A stretch of 46,082 nt of DNA from an uncultured Bacillota bacterium (GCA_949291945.1 CASEXH010000032.1:1-46082), one strand, 5' to 3'; positions 1-8,683 are shown, numbered from the stretch's first letter. The notes: generated by a model not told the origin, from the sequence alone. A program made the numbers and translations.

Positions 1-73
1 ATAATGATGCCTCCTTTCATAATTGTATTCCCTACAAATAGGATAGCACATTTTGTTGAAGTTTCTTTATTTT
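1..73 (-). other. Non-coding end; ribosome binding site of a gene beyond the left edge
   Basis: No gene lies here. Read on the minus strand, positions 17-10 are a strong AAAGGAGG sequence. Its start codon would fall just outside the window, so a leftward gene very probably begins immediately beyond position 1. Confidence 0.5.
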
Positions 74-1453
74 TTATCTAGCACAACAGGTTAAATTAAG
101 AGAACTTTCTTCTTTGGATAATTTCTTATGGAGATCCAGCGCCATAAACACAGTTACAATAACGGAAAGGACATCCGCAACAGGCTGAGCATACAGGATT
201 CCATTTATTCCTAAGATCTTGGGAAGGAGCAGGATAACCGGGATAAAACAGATCCCCTGCCGGCAGGCCCCGAGAATAAAGCCTGCTGTTCCTTTTCCCA
301 GAGCCAGAAATAAAGAGGAATAGACCGTATAGAAGCCAAAGAGAAAAAATGAAAAACCATTGGCCCTAAGGGATTTCTGCCCGATAAAAAGCATTTCTTT
401 ATTTCCATTTGCGAATTGGGAGATAATCTGTGCAGAGAATATGATCATCAACAGCCCTGCGAATATGCAAAAAACAGTGGACCACAGAATGGAAATCTTA
501 ATAGATTGGCGTAATCTTTTGAAATTTTTGGCCCCGTAGCTGAAACCGGCAATAGGCTGAAAACCTTTCAAAAAGCCAAAAACCACTAATGTTCCCATTG
601 AGGTTATTCTTGTAACGGCCCCCATTCCGGCTATCACAGCGTCGCCATATCCATTTGAGGCACGATTGATCAATGCGATAGAGAGACTGGTAAGCAATTG
701 AAAAGTTAAAGTGGGAATCCCTATTTTCAAAATTTCCGTAAATATCTCTTTTGTGGGAGCGAAAGCTTTTATGCTGAATGTGAAAGCACTTTTTTTCTTC
801 AGAACATAGGATAAGTAAACAAGAGTAGAAATAAATTGTGAAATTGCAGTAGCAATTGCCGCTCCGGCAACCCCCATATGAAATGTATAGATGAAAAGAG
901 GGTCAAGGCCTATATTGATAATGGCACCTGATAGTAACGCACACATAGTTATTTTCGCTGCCCCTTCACTTGCCACAATGTTGTTCATTGTTACATTGAA
1001 CACATTGAAAATACAGGAAAGGATATAGATCCGGCCATAGATCAATGCATAGGGCATGATCGTTTCTGTGGCGCCAAGGAGTATTAAGATCGGTCTGAGA
1101 AAAACAGCCGTAAAAATAATTAAAATTGCTCCCACCAGGATACTGCTGTAAAGAGCCGTACTGGCTACGGTGTCGGCAGTATTTTTATCTCCAGATCCTA
1201 GCAATCGTGAAAGATAGGAGGCAGCTCCATTTCCAAACATCAATCCCAGCCCAACTACTACCTGTCCCAGAGGGAATACAATAGAAATGGCACCCATGGG
1301 ACTTTCTCCTAAACCGCCGACGAAATATGCGTCTGCCAGATTATATAGTGCGTTGATCAACATACCTATCATGATCGGTATGCCGAGAGAAACAAGTGCT
1401 TTGGGTATAGGAGCACTTCTAAGAAGTTTTAATTTGGCGTTTTGTTCGTTCAT
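74..1453 (-). CDS. MATE family multidrug/cation efflux protein
   Basis: An integral membrane antiporter of the MATE family, expected to export drugs or toxic cations using a Na+ or H+ gradient. The 459-residue length and about twelve hydrophobic segments in two similar halves fit the family. The N-terminal half contains the typical 'GIPIMIGMLINALYNLADAYFVG' type of first helix and the second half repeats the pattern near residue 240. The start has an AGGAGT ribosome binding site at 1465-1470 on the minus strand. It is divergent from a PadR regulator, and the shared intergenic region carries three identical palindromes, so it is very likely the regulator's main target. The substrate cannot be told from sequence. 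Confidence 0.9.
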   Translation of the reverse strand: MNEQNAKLKLLRSAPIPKALVSLGIPIMIGMLINALYNLADAYFVGGLGESPMGAISIVFPLGQVVVGLGLMFGNGAASYLSRLLGSGDKNTADTVASTALYSSILVGAILIIFTAVFLRPILILLGATETIMPYALIYGRIYILSCIFNVFNVTMNNIVASEGAAKITMCALLSGAIINIGLDPLFIYTFHMGVAGAAIATAISQFISTLVYLSYVLKKKSAFTFSIKAFAPTKEIFTEILKIGIPTLTFQLLTSLSIALINRASNGYGDAVIAGMGAVTRITSMGTLVVFGFLKGFQPIAGFSYGAKNFKRLRQSIKISILWSTVFCIFAGLLMIIFSAQIISQFANGNKEMLFIGQKSLRANGFSFFLFGFYTVYSSLFLALGKGTAGFILGACRQGICFIPVILLLPKILGINGILYAQPVADVLSVIVTVFMALDLHKKLSKEESSLNLTCCAR

Positions 1454-1490
1454 TGTAATTCATTACTCCTTTCAATAATGTAAAATATAA

Positions 1491-1507
1491 TACTATAAAA
1501 TATAGTA
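1491..1507. promoter_or_regulatory. PadR-type operator copy 1 (in MATE leader)
   Basis: Perfect inverted repeat TACTATA-AAA-TATAGTA. The same core, ACTATA-N3-TATAGT, recurs at 1526-1540 and 1595-1609. This copy lies just downstream of the predicted MATE transcription start, where a bound repressor would act as a roadblock. That it binds the neighbouring PadR protein is inferred from position and repetition. Confidence 0.7.
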
Positions 1508-1520
1508 ATTTGCGCTAGAA

Positions 1521-1549
1521 ATAATACTATAATTTATAGTGGATGTCAA
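1521..1549 (-). promoter_or_regulatory. MATE gene promoter with operator copy 2 in its spacer
   Basis: On the minus strand a perfect -35 box TTGACA (1549-1544) is followed after 17 bases by TATTAT (1526-1521). The palindrome ACTATA-ATT-TATAGT at 1526-1540 sits inside the spacer, so repressor binding would block polymerase directly. Confidence 0.7.
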
Positions 1550-1570
1550 GATGAAGTAAAGAAATGTTCC

Positions 1571-1609
1571 TTGACAGGCAATAGAAAATAAAATACTATA
1601 AATTATAGT
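1571..1609 (+). promoter_or_regulatory. padR-like gene promoter with operator copy 3 over its -10 box
   Basis: TTGACA at 1571-1576, a 17-base spacer, then TACTAT at 1594-1599. The palindrome ACTATA-AAT-TATAGT at 1595-1609 covers the -10 box and the start site, which predicts autorepression. Confidence 0.7.
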
Positions 1610-1646
1610 GCTTAGAGTTACTAAGAAAACAGAGAGGTGAGGAGTA

Positions 1647-2162
1647 ATGGCAACGATCGATCTGATAGTGCTGGGTATGCTGAAAAAAGAATCCATGAGT
1701 GCTTATGATATTCAAAAACTGGTGGAATATCGGAACATATCGAAATGGGTAAAAATCAGTACACCTTCCATTTATAAAAAAACAATACAGTTAGAGAAAA
1801 AAGGCTTAATTAAAGGAACCACTGTCAAAGAAGGAAAAATGCCGGAAAAGGTAATTTATTCGCTGACAGATACAGGAAAGAAAGAATTTGAAAAGCTGAT
1901 GATGGAGATCTCTGCTAAGCCTATCCATATTTTCCTGGACTTTAATGCAGTTATTGTCAATCTGGACAGTCTTTCATCAGAAAAGCGAAAGCAGTGTATA
2001 GATAGTATAGAAGAGAATGTAAAAGAGCTGAAAAGTTATCTGGAACAGAATATACGGGAAAAGGAAAATCTACCGGAAATTCCGGCAACCGGCATGGCTG
2101 TTTTAAGGCAGCAGTTTGTTTTGGCGGAAGCAATTGAAAAATGGATAGATTCGGTGAAATAG
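1647..2162 (+). CDS. PadR family transcriptional regulator
   Basis: A 171-residue DNA-binding protein of the PadR family, usually a repressor of efflux or stress genes that is released by a toxic ligand. The N-terminal ~80 residues form the winged helix, with the family pattern 'LGMLKKESMSAYDI', then a recognition-helix region around 'STPSIYKKTIQLEKKGLI' and a wing ending 'YSLTDTGKKEFE'. The C-terminal half is the helical dimerisation region (Vir_act_alpha_C type). A GAGGTGAGGAG ribosome binding site precedes the ATG. It is divergent from the MATE exporter and shares palindromic operators with it, so it probably represses both genes. The inducer is unknown. Confidence 0.9.
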   Translation: MATIDLIVLGMLKKESMSAYDIQKLVEYRNISKWVKISTPSIYKKTIQLEKKGLIKGTTVKEGKMPEKVIYSLTDTGKKEFEKLMMEISAKPIHIFLDFNAVIVNLDSLSSEKRKQCIDSIEENVKELKSYLEQNIREKENLPEIPATGMAVLRQQFVLAEAIEKWIDSVK

Positions 2163-2236
2163 GAATGTAGAATACAAATGGAAAATTGTAAACAAAATTG
2201 GGTCGGATTATGTAAAGTGGAAAGAGGATTGGAATC

Positions 2237-3163
2237 ATGGTAAATTTGAGCAGACTTGAAGAAATTAAAGATTTGAGGACAGTATGGCCACACGAAGCTA
2301 TGGATTTTACTCCCTGGCTCTCGCAAGATGATAATATTGGGATCCTTGCCGAAGCAGTAGGACTTGACATTACAGTTGATGAGACGGAGTCCGCAGTAGG
2401 GAACTTTAACGTGGATATTTTTGCATCAGAGACAGGAACAGACCGGAAAATTATCATAGAAAATCAGTTAGAAGAAACAAACCATGATCATCTTGGCAAA
2501 TTGATAACTTATGCGTCAGGAAAGTCAGCTGATGTGATTATCTGGGTTGTGAAACATGCTCGTGAGGAACATAAAGCCGCTATTGAATGGCTAAATAATC
2601 ATACCGATGAAAATATTGGCTTTTTCCTCTGCGAGATTAAACTTTACCGCATAGGAACTTCTGAACCGGCAGTGAAATTTGAGGTTATTGAGAAACCTAA
2701 TGACTGGACGAAGGAAGTAAAGAAGAGCGAAGCCCCCAATGAAATTCAGCAGCAGAGGTATGACTATTGGGTGGCATTTCAAGACTATGCATTTCGGAAT
2801 GCGGAGTTTGTAAAGAATTTCAAGCGCAGGAAGCCATCTATGGATCACTGGATGAATTTCAGTGTAGGTTCTTCCGCCTGCTATATTACTGTGTCGCAGA
2901 TCCAAAAGCGTAATGAATTGGATGTGGAATTGTATATCAGCCAAGATAAAGATTTATTCTGTCATTTATTCCAGAATAAAGAGAAAATTGAATCCGAGGC
3001 AGGGCTAACTTTTGACTGGAGGGAACTGCCAGAGCGCAAGGCAAGCCGAATCATTATTGAAAAGAATGTAGCCTTCAGCGATAAGAATCAGTGGAGTGCA
3101 CAATTTGACTGGCTGATTGATGTTATGATCAAAATGAAAAAAGCCTTTAAAAAATTTTTATAG
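2237..3163 (+). CDS. DUF4268 protein with a PD-(D/E)XK-like nuclease core
   Basis: A 308-residue cytoplasmic protein that I recognise as DUF4268-type. Residues ~45-100 hold the telling stretch: 'FNVDIFA', a spacer, then 'IIENQLE' followed by 'DHLGKLITYASG'. This is a PD-(D/E)XK-type arrangement in which Glu-X-Gln replaces Glu-X-Lys. The C-terminal half (from ~residue 160) carries the DUF4268 region. Such proteins are often near restriction or phage-defence genes, but none is adjacent here. It stands alone 74 bases after padR with its own weak ribosome binding site. Nuclease activity is inference, and a DNA-binding role without cleavage is possible. Confidence 0.75.
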   Translation: MVNLSRLEEIKDLRTVWPHEAMDFTPWLSQDDNIGILAEAVGLDITVDETESAVGNFNVDIFASETGTDRKIIIENQLEETNHDHLGKLITYASGKSADVIIWVVKHAREEHKAAIEWLNNHTDENIGFFLCEIKLYRIGTSEPAVKFEVIEKPNDWTKEVKKSEAPNEIQQQRYDYWVAFQDYAFRNAEFVKNFKRRKPSMDHWMNFSVGSSACYITVSQIQKRNELDVELYISQDKDLFCHLFQNKEKIESEAGLTFDWRELPERKASRIIIEKNVAFSDKNQWSAQFDWLIDVMIKMKKAFKKFL

Positions 3164-3534
3164 TATCCCGTATTTTGTCAATCCTTTTGCTATCGCATCC
3201 CTATAAGCGTCAAAATAAGAGGTTAGCCAAACTAATAAAAAGAGAAAAATACAATGTTACTGATAAAATGGGAATTGTGGAAAGACAGACTGGTATCCGT
3301 TGCAGGAAAGTTTTTACAAATTTTGAGATTGCTCCCTTGATATATTTCATTGCTATTATTTTGCTTTTTCTTTTAGGAAAAAGGAAATATCAAAAATATT
3401 AGATCATGGTGCGATAAAGAATAGAATATCAACAAAGTATTACAGATTAAATGAAAATATCGGGCTGTTTTATCTTATGACAATATGCTATAGTATCATT
3501 GTAAGCTTAAACTAACTCATAAAGGAAGAGAAAA
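3164..3534. other. 371-base stretch without a convincing gene
   Basis: A 75-codon frame beginning with TTG (3175-3402) ends in one hydrophobic segment with a basic tail, but it has no ribosome binding site and resembles nothing I know. The end of the stretch is the AraC gene's leader. It includes an imperfect dyad around 3481-3503 (ACAAT...CTATAG...ATTGT) that could be a promoter or operator. Confidence 0.4.
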
Positions 3535-4482
3535 ATGAGTCCTCATTTCAAACAGGAATGGTATGGCACACAAGCAAAGATCATGGAACAAAGAGAAGAT
3601 TACATTGTGGTGGACTACGGCTGTCAGGGCCGTGGGATCATTACAAATTATTTTCTCTTTGACGGAATACAGCTTTGTTTTTTGGATTTCGATACAGCCG
3701 AGACTATGCCCTCACAGAAATTCAATCCGGATATTATCCAGATCACCCATTGCCAGAAAGGACGATATGAATGTGAGTTTGCCAATCATACAGTCTCCTA
3801 TTTACCGGAGGGATATTTTGGCGTTGCAGGCACACAATACCTGCCAGTGTCTTTTTCCTTTCCGTTAAAAAAGTGTTTTGCCGTAAGCCTGGTGATCGAT
3901 AAGCAGACCCTGTCTATGTCTACCAGGAAAATGATGGGGGAAATTCCTATTGATCTTGATAAGATCGGAGAAACACTGGGGATTGAAAAGAAGTGGTATA
4001 CCGGACAAACCCCGAAGAAACTTCAACATCTGTTTTCTGAAATATATGAGGCGAAGGGCCGTGAGCATGTGGGATATTTCAGGATCAAAGCTATTGAGCT
4101 CCTTTATCATATGGATCAGCTCACCCAGGTGAATGGCTGTGATTTCCAATATTTTGATAAGGGGCAGATACAGGCTGCAAAAGCAATACGGGATTACCTG
4201 GTACAGCATTTGGATGAGAAAATTTCATTGGAACATCTGGCGAAAGAAGCACATCTGAGCCTTACAGTATTTCATAAGGTTTTTTCTCATATTTATGGTG
4301 ATACGCCTTATGCTTATCTGAAAAAATATAAAATGAACCTTGCGGCGGATATCCTTTTGAATGAGAATAAAAAGATCGGAGATATTGCTCTGGAATTGGG
4401 ATACAGTAACGCCAGCAAATTTGCAAAAGCGTTTCAATCGGTCTATGGGGTTCTCCCAAAGGATTATCGGAAGAAAAAATAG
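3535..4482 (+). CDS. AraC family transcriptional regulator (probable activator of the ABC pair)
   Basis: A 315-residue AraC/XylS-type regulator. The last ~100 residues contain both helix-turn-helix motifs: 'ISLEHLAKEAHLSLTVFHKVF' type in the first, and 'IGDIALELGYSNASKFAKAF' followed by 'YGVLPKDYRKKK' in the second, which is the family signature. The N-terminal ~200 residues are a divergent sensor domain. It is followed after 128 bases, in the same direction, by a heterodimeric ABC transporter of the YbtPQ/IrtAB type. AraC regulators (YbtA-like) activate such siderophore systems elsewhere, so the same role is likely. A GGAAGAG ribosome binding site lies upstream. The ligand is unknown. Confidence 0.88.
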   Translation: MSPHFKQEWYGTQAKIMEQREDYIVVDYGCQGRGIITNYFLFDGIQLCFLDFDTAETMPSQKFNPDIIQITHCQKGRYECEFANHTVSYLPEGYFGVAGTQYLPVSFSFPLKKCFAVSLVIDKQTLSMSTRKMMGEIPIDLDKIGETLGIEKKWYTGQTPKKLQHLFSEIYEAKGREHVGYFRIKAIELLYHMDQLTQVNGCDFQYFDKGQIQAAKAIRDYLVQHLDEKISLEHLAKEAHLSLTVFHKVFSHIYGDTPYAYLKKYKMNLAADILLNENKKIGDIALELGYSNASKFAKAFQSVYGVLPKDYRKKK

Positions 4483-4546
4483 AAAAAATGGGCTATTTTT
4501 AGCCTGTAAATAAAGGAACAGAGTAGAAGGAACTGACTGGAAACAG

Positions 4547-4592
4547 TAAAATAATGGCGTGGTTAGAAAATGCTAACTACGCCATTATTTTA
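4547..4592 (+). promoter_or_regulatory. 20-bp stem hairpin abutting the ABC operon's ribosome binding site
   Basis: Left arm 4547-4566 and right arm 4573-4592 pair over 20 bp with one G-T wobble and a 6-base loop. The flank of the stem is A-rich on the left and T-rich on the right, so it could end the AraC transcript in either direction. The ribosome binding site (4594-4601) begins one base after the stem. It is therefore either a terminator/attenuator between regulator and transporter, or an RNA element that limits translation. Confidence 0.75.
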
Positions 4593-4610
4593 GTTAGGAG
4601 GTTTCGTGTT

Positions 4611-6425
4611 ATGTCAAAGAAAAATTCAAAAGGGGCAAAGCCCAAGACGGGTCTGGCCCGCTGCATGGAGCTGACTTCGGACCGGAAAGGAGTGATCATC
4701 CTGGCGGCTGTACTTTCTTCTCTTGCAGCTATAGCTTCATTTATCCCGTACATTGGGGTTTATTTTATGATCCGTTCCATTATCGGGGTATTCCCGGATT
4801 TAGGACGACTGGATATGGGAAGGGTTATGAGCTATGGGTGGATGGCCCTTGCTGGAATTCTTGCAAATATCCTGCTTTATTTTCTGGCTATTTTCAGCTC
4901 CCATATGGCAGCCTTTGGCACTCTTTATGATCTGAAAGTCTTATTTGTCGATCATATCACAAAAATTCCTTTAGGTTATCATCTCACCATCGGCAGCGGG
5001 CGTCTGCGTAAGATCATGGATGAAAACATAGAAAGCGTGGAAGGATTTATCGCCCACCAGTTTCCTGATTTTGTTGCCTCTGTAACTGCCCCGATTGTTA
5101 TGGTGATCCTGCTTTTGGCCGTAGACTGGCGTTTTGGTTTGGCTTCACTTGTGGGAATCCTTCTGGCCTTTGCTGTTGAATTTATAGGGTTTGGCAGCGG
5201 AGCTATGAAAGAGAATATGGCCAAATATCAAAAGGCTTCTGAGGAAATGAATAATGCTTCGGTTGAATATGTGAGAGGAATGTCTGTTGTAAAGGTGTTT
5301 AATCAGACGGCTTCCTCCTTTAAAAAGCTGCAGGAGGCCATCAGCGGCTATACAGAATGGGTATTAAAATTTTCTCTTGGATGGCAGAATTGTATGCCTG
5401 CATTCACAACTATTATCAACAATATCTATTTGCTCCTTGTGCCTGTAGGTATTCTCATGGGCTCCAATACTTCCGATTTCACAGAATTTGCCATGAAATT
5501 TATTTTCTACCTGCTGTTTGTTCCGGCCATTGCCGGGGTCCTGAATAAAATCATGTATATCTCAGAGTCCTTTATGCAGATTGATGGGAATGTGGCCCGC
5601 ATGGATGAAATCCTGAATATTCCGGAAATGCCGGAAACTTCACATCCACAAAAACCAAAGGGAGAGGATGTGGCTTTTAATCATGTAAGTTTTACTTATA
5701 CAGGGAACAGCGAAGAAAAAGCCCTGGAAGATGTAACTTTTACCGCAAAGCAAGGGCAGATTACCGGGATCGTGGGGCCCTCCGGAGGGGGAAAAAGCAC
5801 CATCGCCAATCTGATCTCCCGGTTCTGGGATGTATCGGAGGGGAAGATTACCATTGGAGGTGTGGATATACGAAATATGGCCCAGGAGGAACTTATGCAT
5901 CAGGTCAGCTTTGTGTTTCAGGATGTCTTTCTGTTTAAGCAGAGTATTTTGGACAATATCCGCATGGGAAATGAAAATGCTACAAAAGAGCAGGTGATCG
6001 CAGCGGCTAAGGCAGCCCAGTGCCATGATTTTATCTCAAAAATGCCAGAGGGCTATCATACAGTTGTGGGAACGAAAGGCGTACATCTGTCTGGCGGCGA
6101 GCGCCAGAGGATTGCTATTGCCAGGGCCATTATCAAAGATTCTCCCATTATTATCCTGGACGAGGCAACTGCATTCAGCGACCCGGAAAATGAGTATCTG
6201 ATACAGAAGGCTTTTGAAAAACTCATGGAGAGAAAGACGGTCATTATCATTGCACACAGACTTTCTACAATCCGCAATGCAGATAAGATCCTTGTTATGG
6301 AAAAGGGGCATTTGGCAGAGACGGGAAAACATGAGGAGCTGGTTGCAGCAGGCGGCTGTTATGCCCGGATGTGGAGGCATTATACAGAAGCCTTCAATTG
6401 GAAGATCAGCGGAAAGGCGGTGTGA
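4611..6425 (+). CDS. ABC transporter, fused permease-ATPase, YbtP/IrtA-like half
   Basis: A 604-residue half-transporter: a six-helix membrane domain (residues ~30-320) and an ATPase domain. The start is the ATG at 4611, behind TTAGGAGG (4594-4601). An earlier ATG at 4554 lies inside the upstream hairpin and has no ribosome binding site. The ATPase has Walker A 'GPSGGGKST', signature 'LSGGERQR', and Walker B running into 'DEATAFSDPENE'. That D-loop ('AF-DPE') is typical of the YbtPQ/IrtAB siderophore-import subgroup of exporter-fold transporters. Its partner starts 3 bases downstream, so they form a heterodimer. Import of an iron-siderophore is the best guess; export of a peptide or drug is the alternative. 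Confidence 0.88.
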   Translation: MSKKNSKGAKPKTGLARCMELTSDRKGVIILAAVLSSLAAIASFIPYIGVYFMIRSIIGVFPDLGRLDMGRVMSYGWMALAGILANILLYFLAIFSSHMAAFGTLYDLKVLFVDHITKIPLGYHLTIGSGRLRKIMDENIESVEGFIAHQFPDFVASVTAPIVMVILLLAVDWRFGLASLVGILLAFAVEFIGFGSGAMKENMAKYQKASEEMNNASVEYVRGMSVVKVFNQTASSFKKLQEAISGYTEWVLKFSLGWQNCMPAFTTIINNIYLLLVPVGILMGSNTSDFTEFAMKFIFYLLFVPAIAGVLNKIMYISESFMQIDGNVARMDEILNIPEMPETSHPQKPKGEDVAFNHVSFTYTGNSEEKALEDVTFTAKQGQITGIVGPSGGGKSTIANLISRFWDVSEGKITIGGVDIRNMAQEELMHQVSFVFQDVFLFKQSILDNIRMGNENATKEQVIAAAKAAQCHDFISKMPEGYHTVVGTKGVHLSGGERQRIAIARAIIKDSPIIILDEATAFSDPENEYLIQKAFEKLMERKTVIIIAHRLSTIRNADKILVMEKGHLAETGKHEELVAAGGCYARMWRHYTEAFNWKISGKAV

Positions 6426-6428
6426 TAA

Positions 6429-8165
6429 ATGAGAAAATTACAGAAGGTCCTCTTTTTATCAGAGAAAGGATATAAGGATTTAAAAAAGGCCGTTTTCGCC
6501 TGCACTTTGACGAATCTGGCTATGCTTCTTCCTTTTTGTGCTACTGTAATGATTTTTAGCGAAATATTAACTCCTGTAGCAAATGGAGGGTCTGTACAGT
6601 GGAATCATATCTGGCTGTTATGGGGAGCAGGGATCCTTTCTGCAATACTGGTATTTCTGGCGGCCAAAAATGATTACCGGAAGACCTATATCGCTTCTTA
6701 TCAGGAGTCCAACGCCACAAGGCTTCGTATCGCTGATCATTTGCGAAAGCTCCCTATGAGTTTTTTTAACACAAAGGATTTATCGGAACTTACCACAAGC
6801 ATGATGGCCGACTGCAGCAGTATGGAATCCTTGCTCAGCAGTACGATCCCCCCATTGATTGCAAATGGAATTACGGTGACGATTACCTGTATTCTTCTTG
6901 CGTTCTTCGACTGGAGATTAGCTCTGTGTGTATTCTGTACTGTACCCATTGCATTTTTGATCATCTGGTTAAGCCGTAAACGCCAGATACGGTTATTTGA
7001 AAAACAAGTTGATGCAAAGTTAAAGGCTTCTGATCAGGTCCAGGAATATCTGGAAGGTATGAAAATCATCAAATCCTGTGGCTTAAGGGGCTCTCGCTTC
7101 AAGACCTTGGATCATGCACTTCTTGCTATGAAAAAAATAGCGGTAAAAATGGAAATGGCTGTTGGCATCTTTATGTCCGGTGCAAGCATGGTATTGCAGG
7201 CGGGCATTGGAATTACAATTTTCGTGGGCGCAATTTTGCTTACAAGAGATCAGATTGAATTGATTCCATTGCTGATGTTTTTGTTGATGGTAACCCGCAT
7301 TTACGGTCCCATTCTTTCTATCCTTGCAAATCTGTCTTCTTTGCTGAATCTGAATGTTGTTACAAACCGTATGCGTACCCTTCTGACAACTCCGGCTATG
7401 GCAGGAGAGGAAAAGACCGTGGAAAATTGTGATATTGAACTCTCCCATGTTACCTTTGCCTACAATCAGGAGGATGTGCTCAAGGATGTCTCCTGCAAAA
7501 TACCCCAGGGCAGCATTTTCGCATTCGTTGGTCCTTCCGGCAGCGGAAAAAGCACTGTAATGAAGCTGATTGCCCGTTTTTGGGATGTCCAAAAAGGAAA
7601 GATTACAGTAGGAGGGAAAGATATCAAAACAATAGAGCCTGAAAGCTTAATGTCTTATATGTCTTTCGTTTTCCAGGATGTTTCGCTGTTTAACGATACA
7701 GTTATAAACAATATCCGGATTGGAAATCCAAATGCTTCAGATGAACAGGTGATCGCTGCGGCAAAGGCTGCTTATTGTGATGAATTTATCCGTGAAATGC
7801 CCGATGGCTACCAGACTGTTCTTGGTGAAAACGGAAGCACCTTATCCGGGGGAGAGCGCCAGCGCATTTCCATTGCAAGGGCACTACTAAAGAACGCACC
7901 TGTCATTCTCCTTGATGAGGCCACAGCCTCCCTGGATCCGGAAAATGAAGTTCTCGTTCAGAAAGCGATTGCAAAGCTGGTTGAAGGGAAAACGGTGATT
8001 ATGATCGCACACCGGCTGCGCACAGTGGCGGACGCTGATCAGATCTTTGTATTGGAGGAGGGGAAATTGGTGGAAAGAGGAACCCATAAAGAGCTGATGA
8101 AAAAGAAGGGCCTGTACCAGAGATTGTATCATATCCAGCAGGAAAGTCTGAGGTGGGGTGTTTAG
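6429..8165 (+). CDS. ABC transporter, fused permease-ATPase, YbtQ/IrtB-like half
   Basis: A 578-residue half-transporter that pairs with the gene just upstream (3-base gap). It has six predicted membrane helices in residues ~15-310. The ATPase domain has Walker A 'GPSGSGKST', signature 'LSGGERQR', Walker B 'VILLDEATASLDPENE' with the catalytic Glu, and an H-loop 'IAHRLRTV'. Both halves keep complete catalytic residues, so both ATP sites could be active. The gene ends at a bidirectional terminator shared with the convergent PIN toxin gene. Co-directional placement behind an AraC regulator supports the siderophore-type reading, but the substrate is not determined. Confidence 0.88.
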   Translation: MRKLQKVLFLSEKGYKDLKKAVFACTLTNLAMLLPFCATVMIFSEILTPVANGGSVQWNHIWLLWGAGILSAILVFLAAKNDYRKTYIASYQESNATRLRIADHLRKLPMSFFNTKDLSELTTSMMADCSSMESLLSSTIPPLIANGITVTITCILLAFFDWRLALCVFCTVPIAFLIIWLSRKRQIRLFEKQVDAKLKASDQVQEYLEGMKIIKSCGLRGSRFKTLDHALLAMKKIAVKMEMAVGIFMSGASMVLQAGIGITIFVGAILLTRDQIELIPLLMFLLMVTRIYGPILSILANLSSLLNLNVVTNRMRTLLTTPAMAGEEKTVENCDIELSHVTFAYNQEDVLKDVSCKIPQGSIFAFVGPSGSGKSTVMKLIARFWDVQKGKITVGGKDIKTIEPESLMSYMSFVFQDVSLFNDTVINNIRIGNPNASDEQVIAAAKAAYCDEFIREMPDGYQTVLGENGSTLSGGERQRISIARALLKNAPVILLDEATASLDPENEVLVQKAIAKLVEGKTVIMIAHRLRTVADADQIFVLEEGKLVERGTHKELMKKKGLYQRLYHIQQESLRWGV

Positions 8166-8202
8166 ACGGAGGCAGAGGCGTAGAAGGATTTTGATAAATT
8201 TT

Positions 8203-8240
8203 AAGCCCAGGTTCCGCATTTTTTTGAGCCTGGGCTTCTT
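8203..8240. terminator. Bidirectional terminator between the ABC pair and the PIN gene
   Basis: AAGCCCAGG (8203-8211) pairs perfectly with CCTGGGCTT (8229-8237) around a 17-base loop containing a T run. It lies between two converging genes and can serve both. Confidence 0.65.
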
Positions 8241-8248
8241 AAATATTT

Positions 8249-8683
8249 CTATTCTTCTATATTTTCCTCTTCTGCAAGTTTCGTGAGAAACTGCTCCGGG
8301 GAAAAGACTGGAAGGGATGACAACTTGTAATCCTTTAAATTTCTGGTCACAATGCAGTCTGCACCGATACGGGAAGCAGTCTGTACCATGATGGCGTCTT
8401 CGTAATCCTTTATGAGAGAGTCCAAAGCAACTTCACAATCCGTAGAAAAGGTATCTTCTACTTCAAAAAGTGTAAAGAGAATACGGACCAGTCTACGTAC
8501 CTCTCCCTCATTATGGATACCTCGCCGCAGGATGTAATAAATGTCGGTGATGGATTTTGCCGTCAGAACACCAGTGCATTTCCGATTGGATATAGCAAGC
8601 AGGATTTCCATGGCTGCCTGATAGAAAGGGTCTCGTTTTTGGAGGACATCTACTATGACACAGGTATCGATTAAGACTTTCAT
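8249..8683 (-). CDS. PIN-domain ribonuclease toxin (VapC-like)
   Basis: A 144-residue PIN-domain protein, expected to be a metal-dependent RNase toxin. Acidic active-site residues are visible: Asp6 in 'VLIDTCVIVDVL', Asp96 in the 'DYEDAI' motif and Asp118 near 'RNLKDY'. Length and motif order fit the PIN_3 group. Its start codon overlaps the stop of the upstream antitoxin by four bases (8680-8683), so the pair is translationally coupled, as in type II toxin-antitoxin loci. The natural target RNA is unknown. Confidence 0.85.
   Translation of the reverse strand: MKVLIDTCVIVDVLQKRDPFYQAAMEILLAISNRKCTGVLTAKSITDIYYILRRGIHNEGEVRRLVRILFTLFEVEDTFSTDCEVALDSLIKDYEDAIMVQTASRIGADCIVTRNLKDYKLSSLPVFSPEQFLTKLAEEENIEE

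Noticed and set aside
3175..3402. A 75-codon frame ending in a hydrophobic segment.
   Set aside because: Starts with TTG, has no ribosome binding site and no recognisable family. Kept only as a note on the gap.
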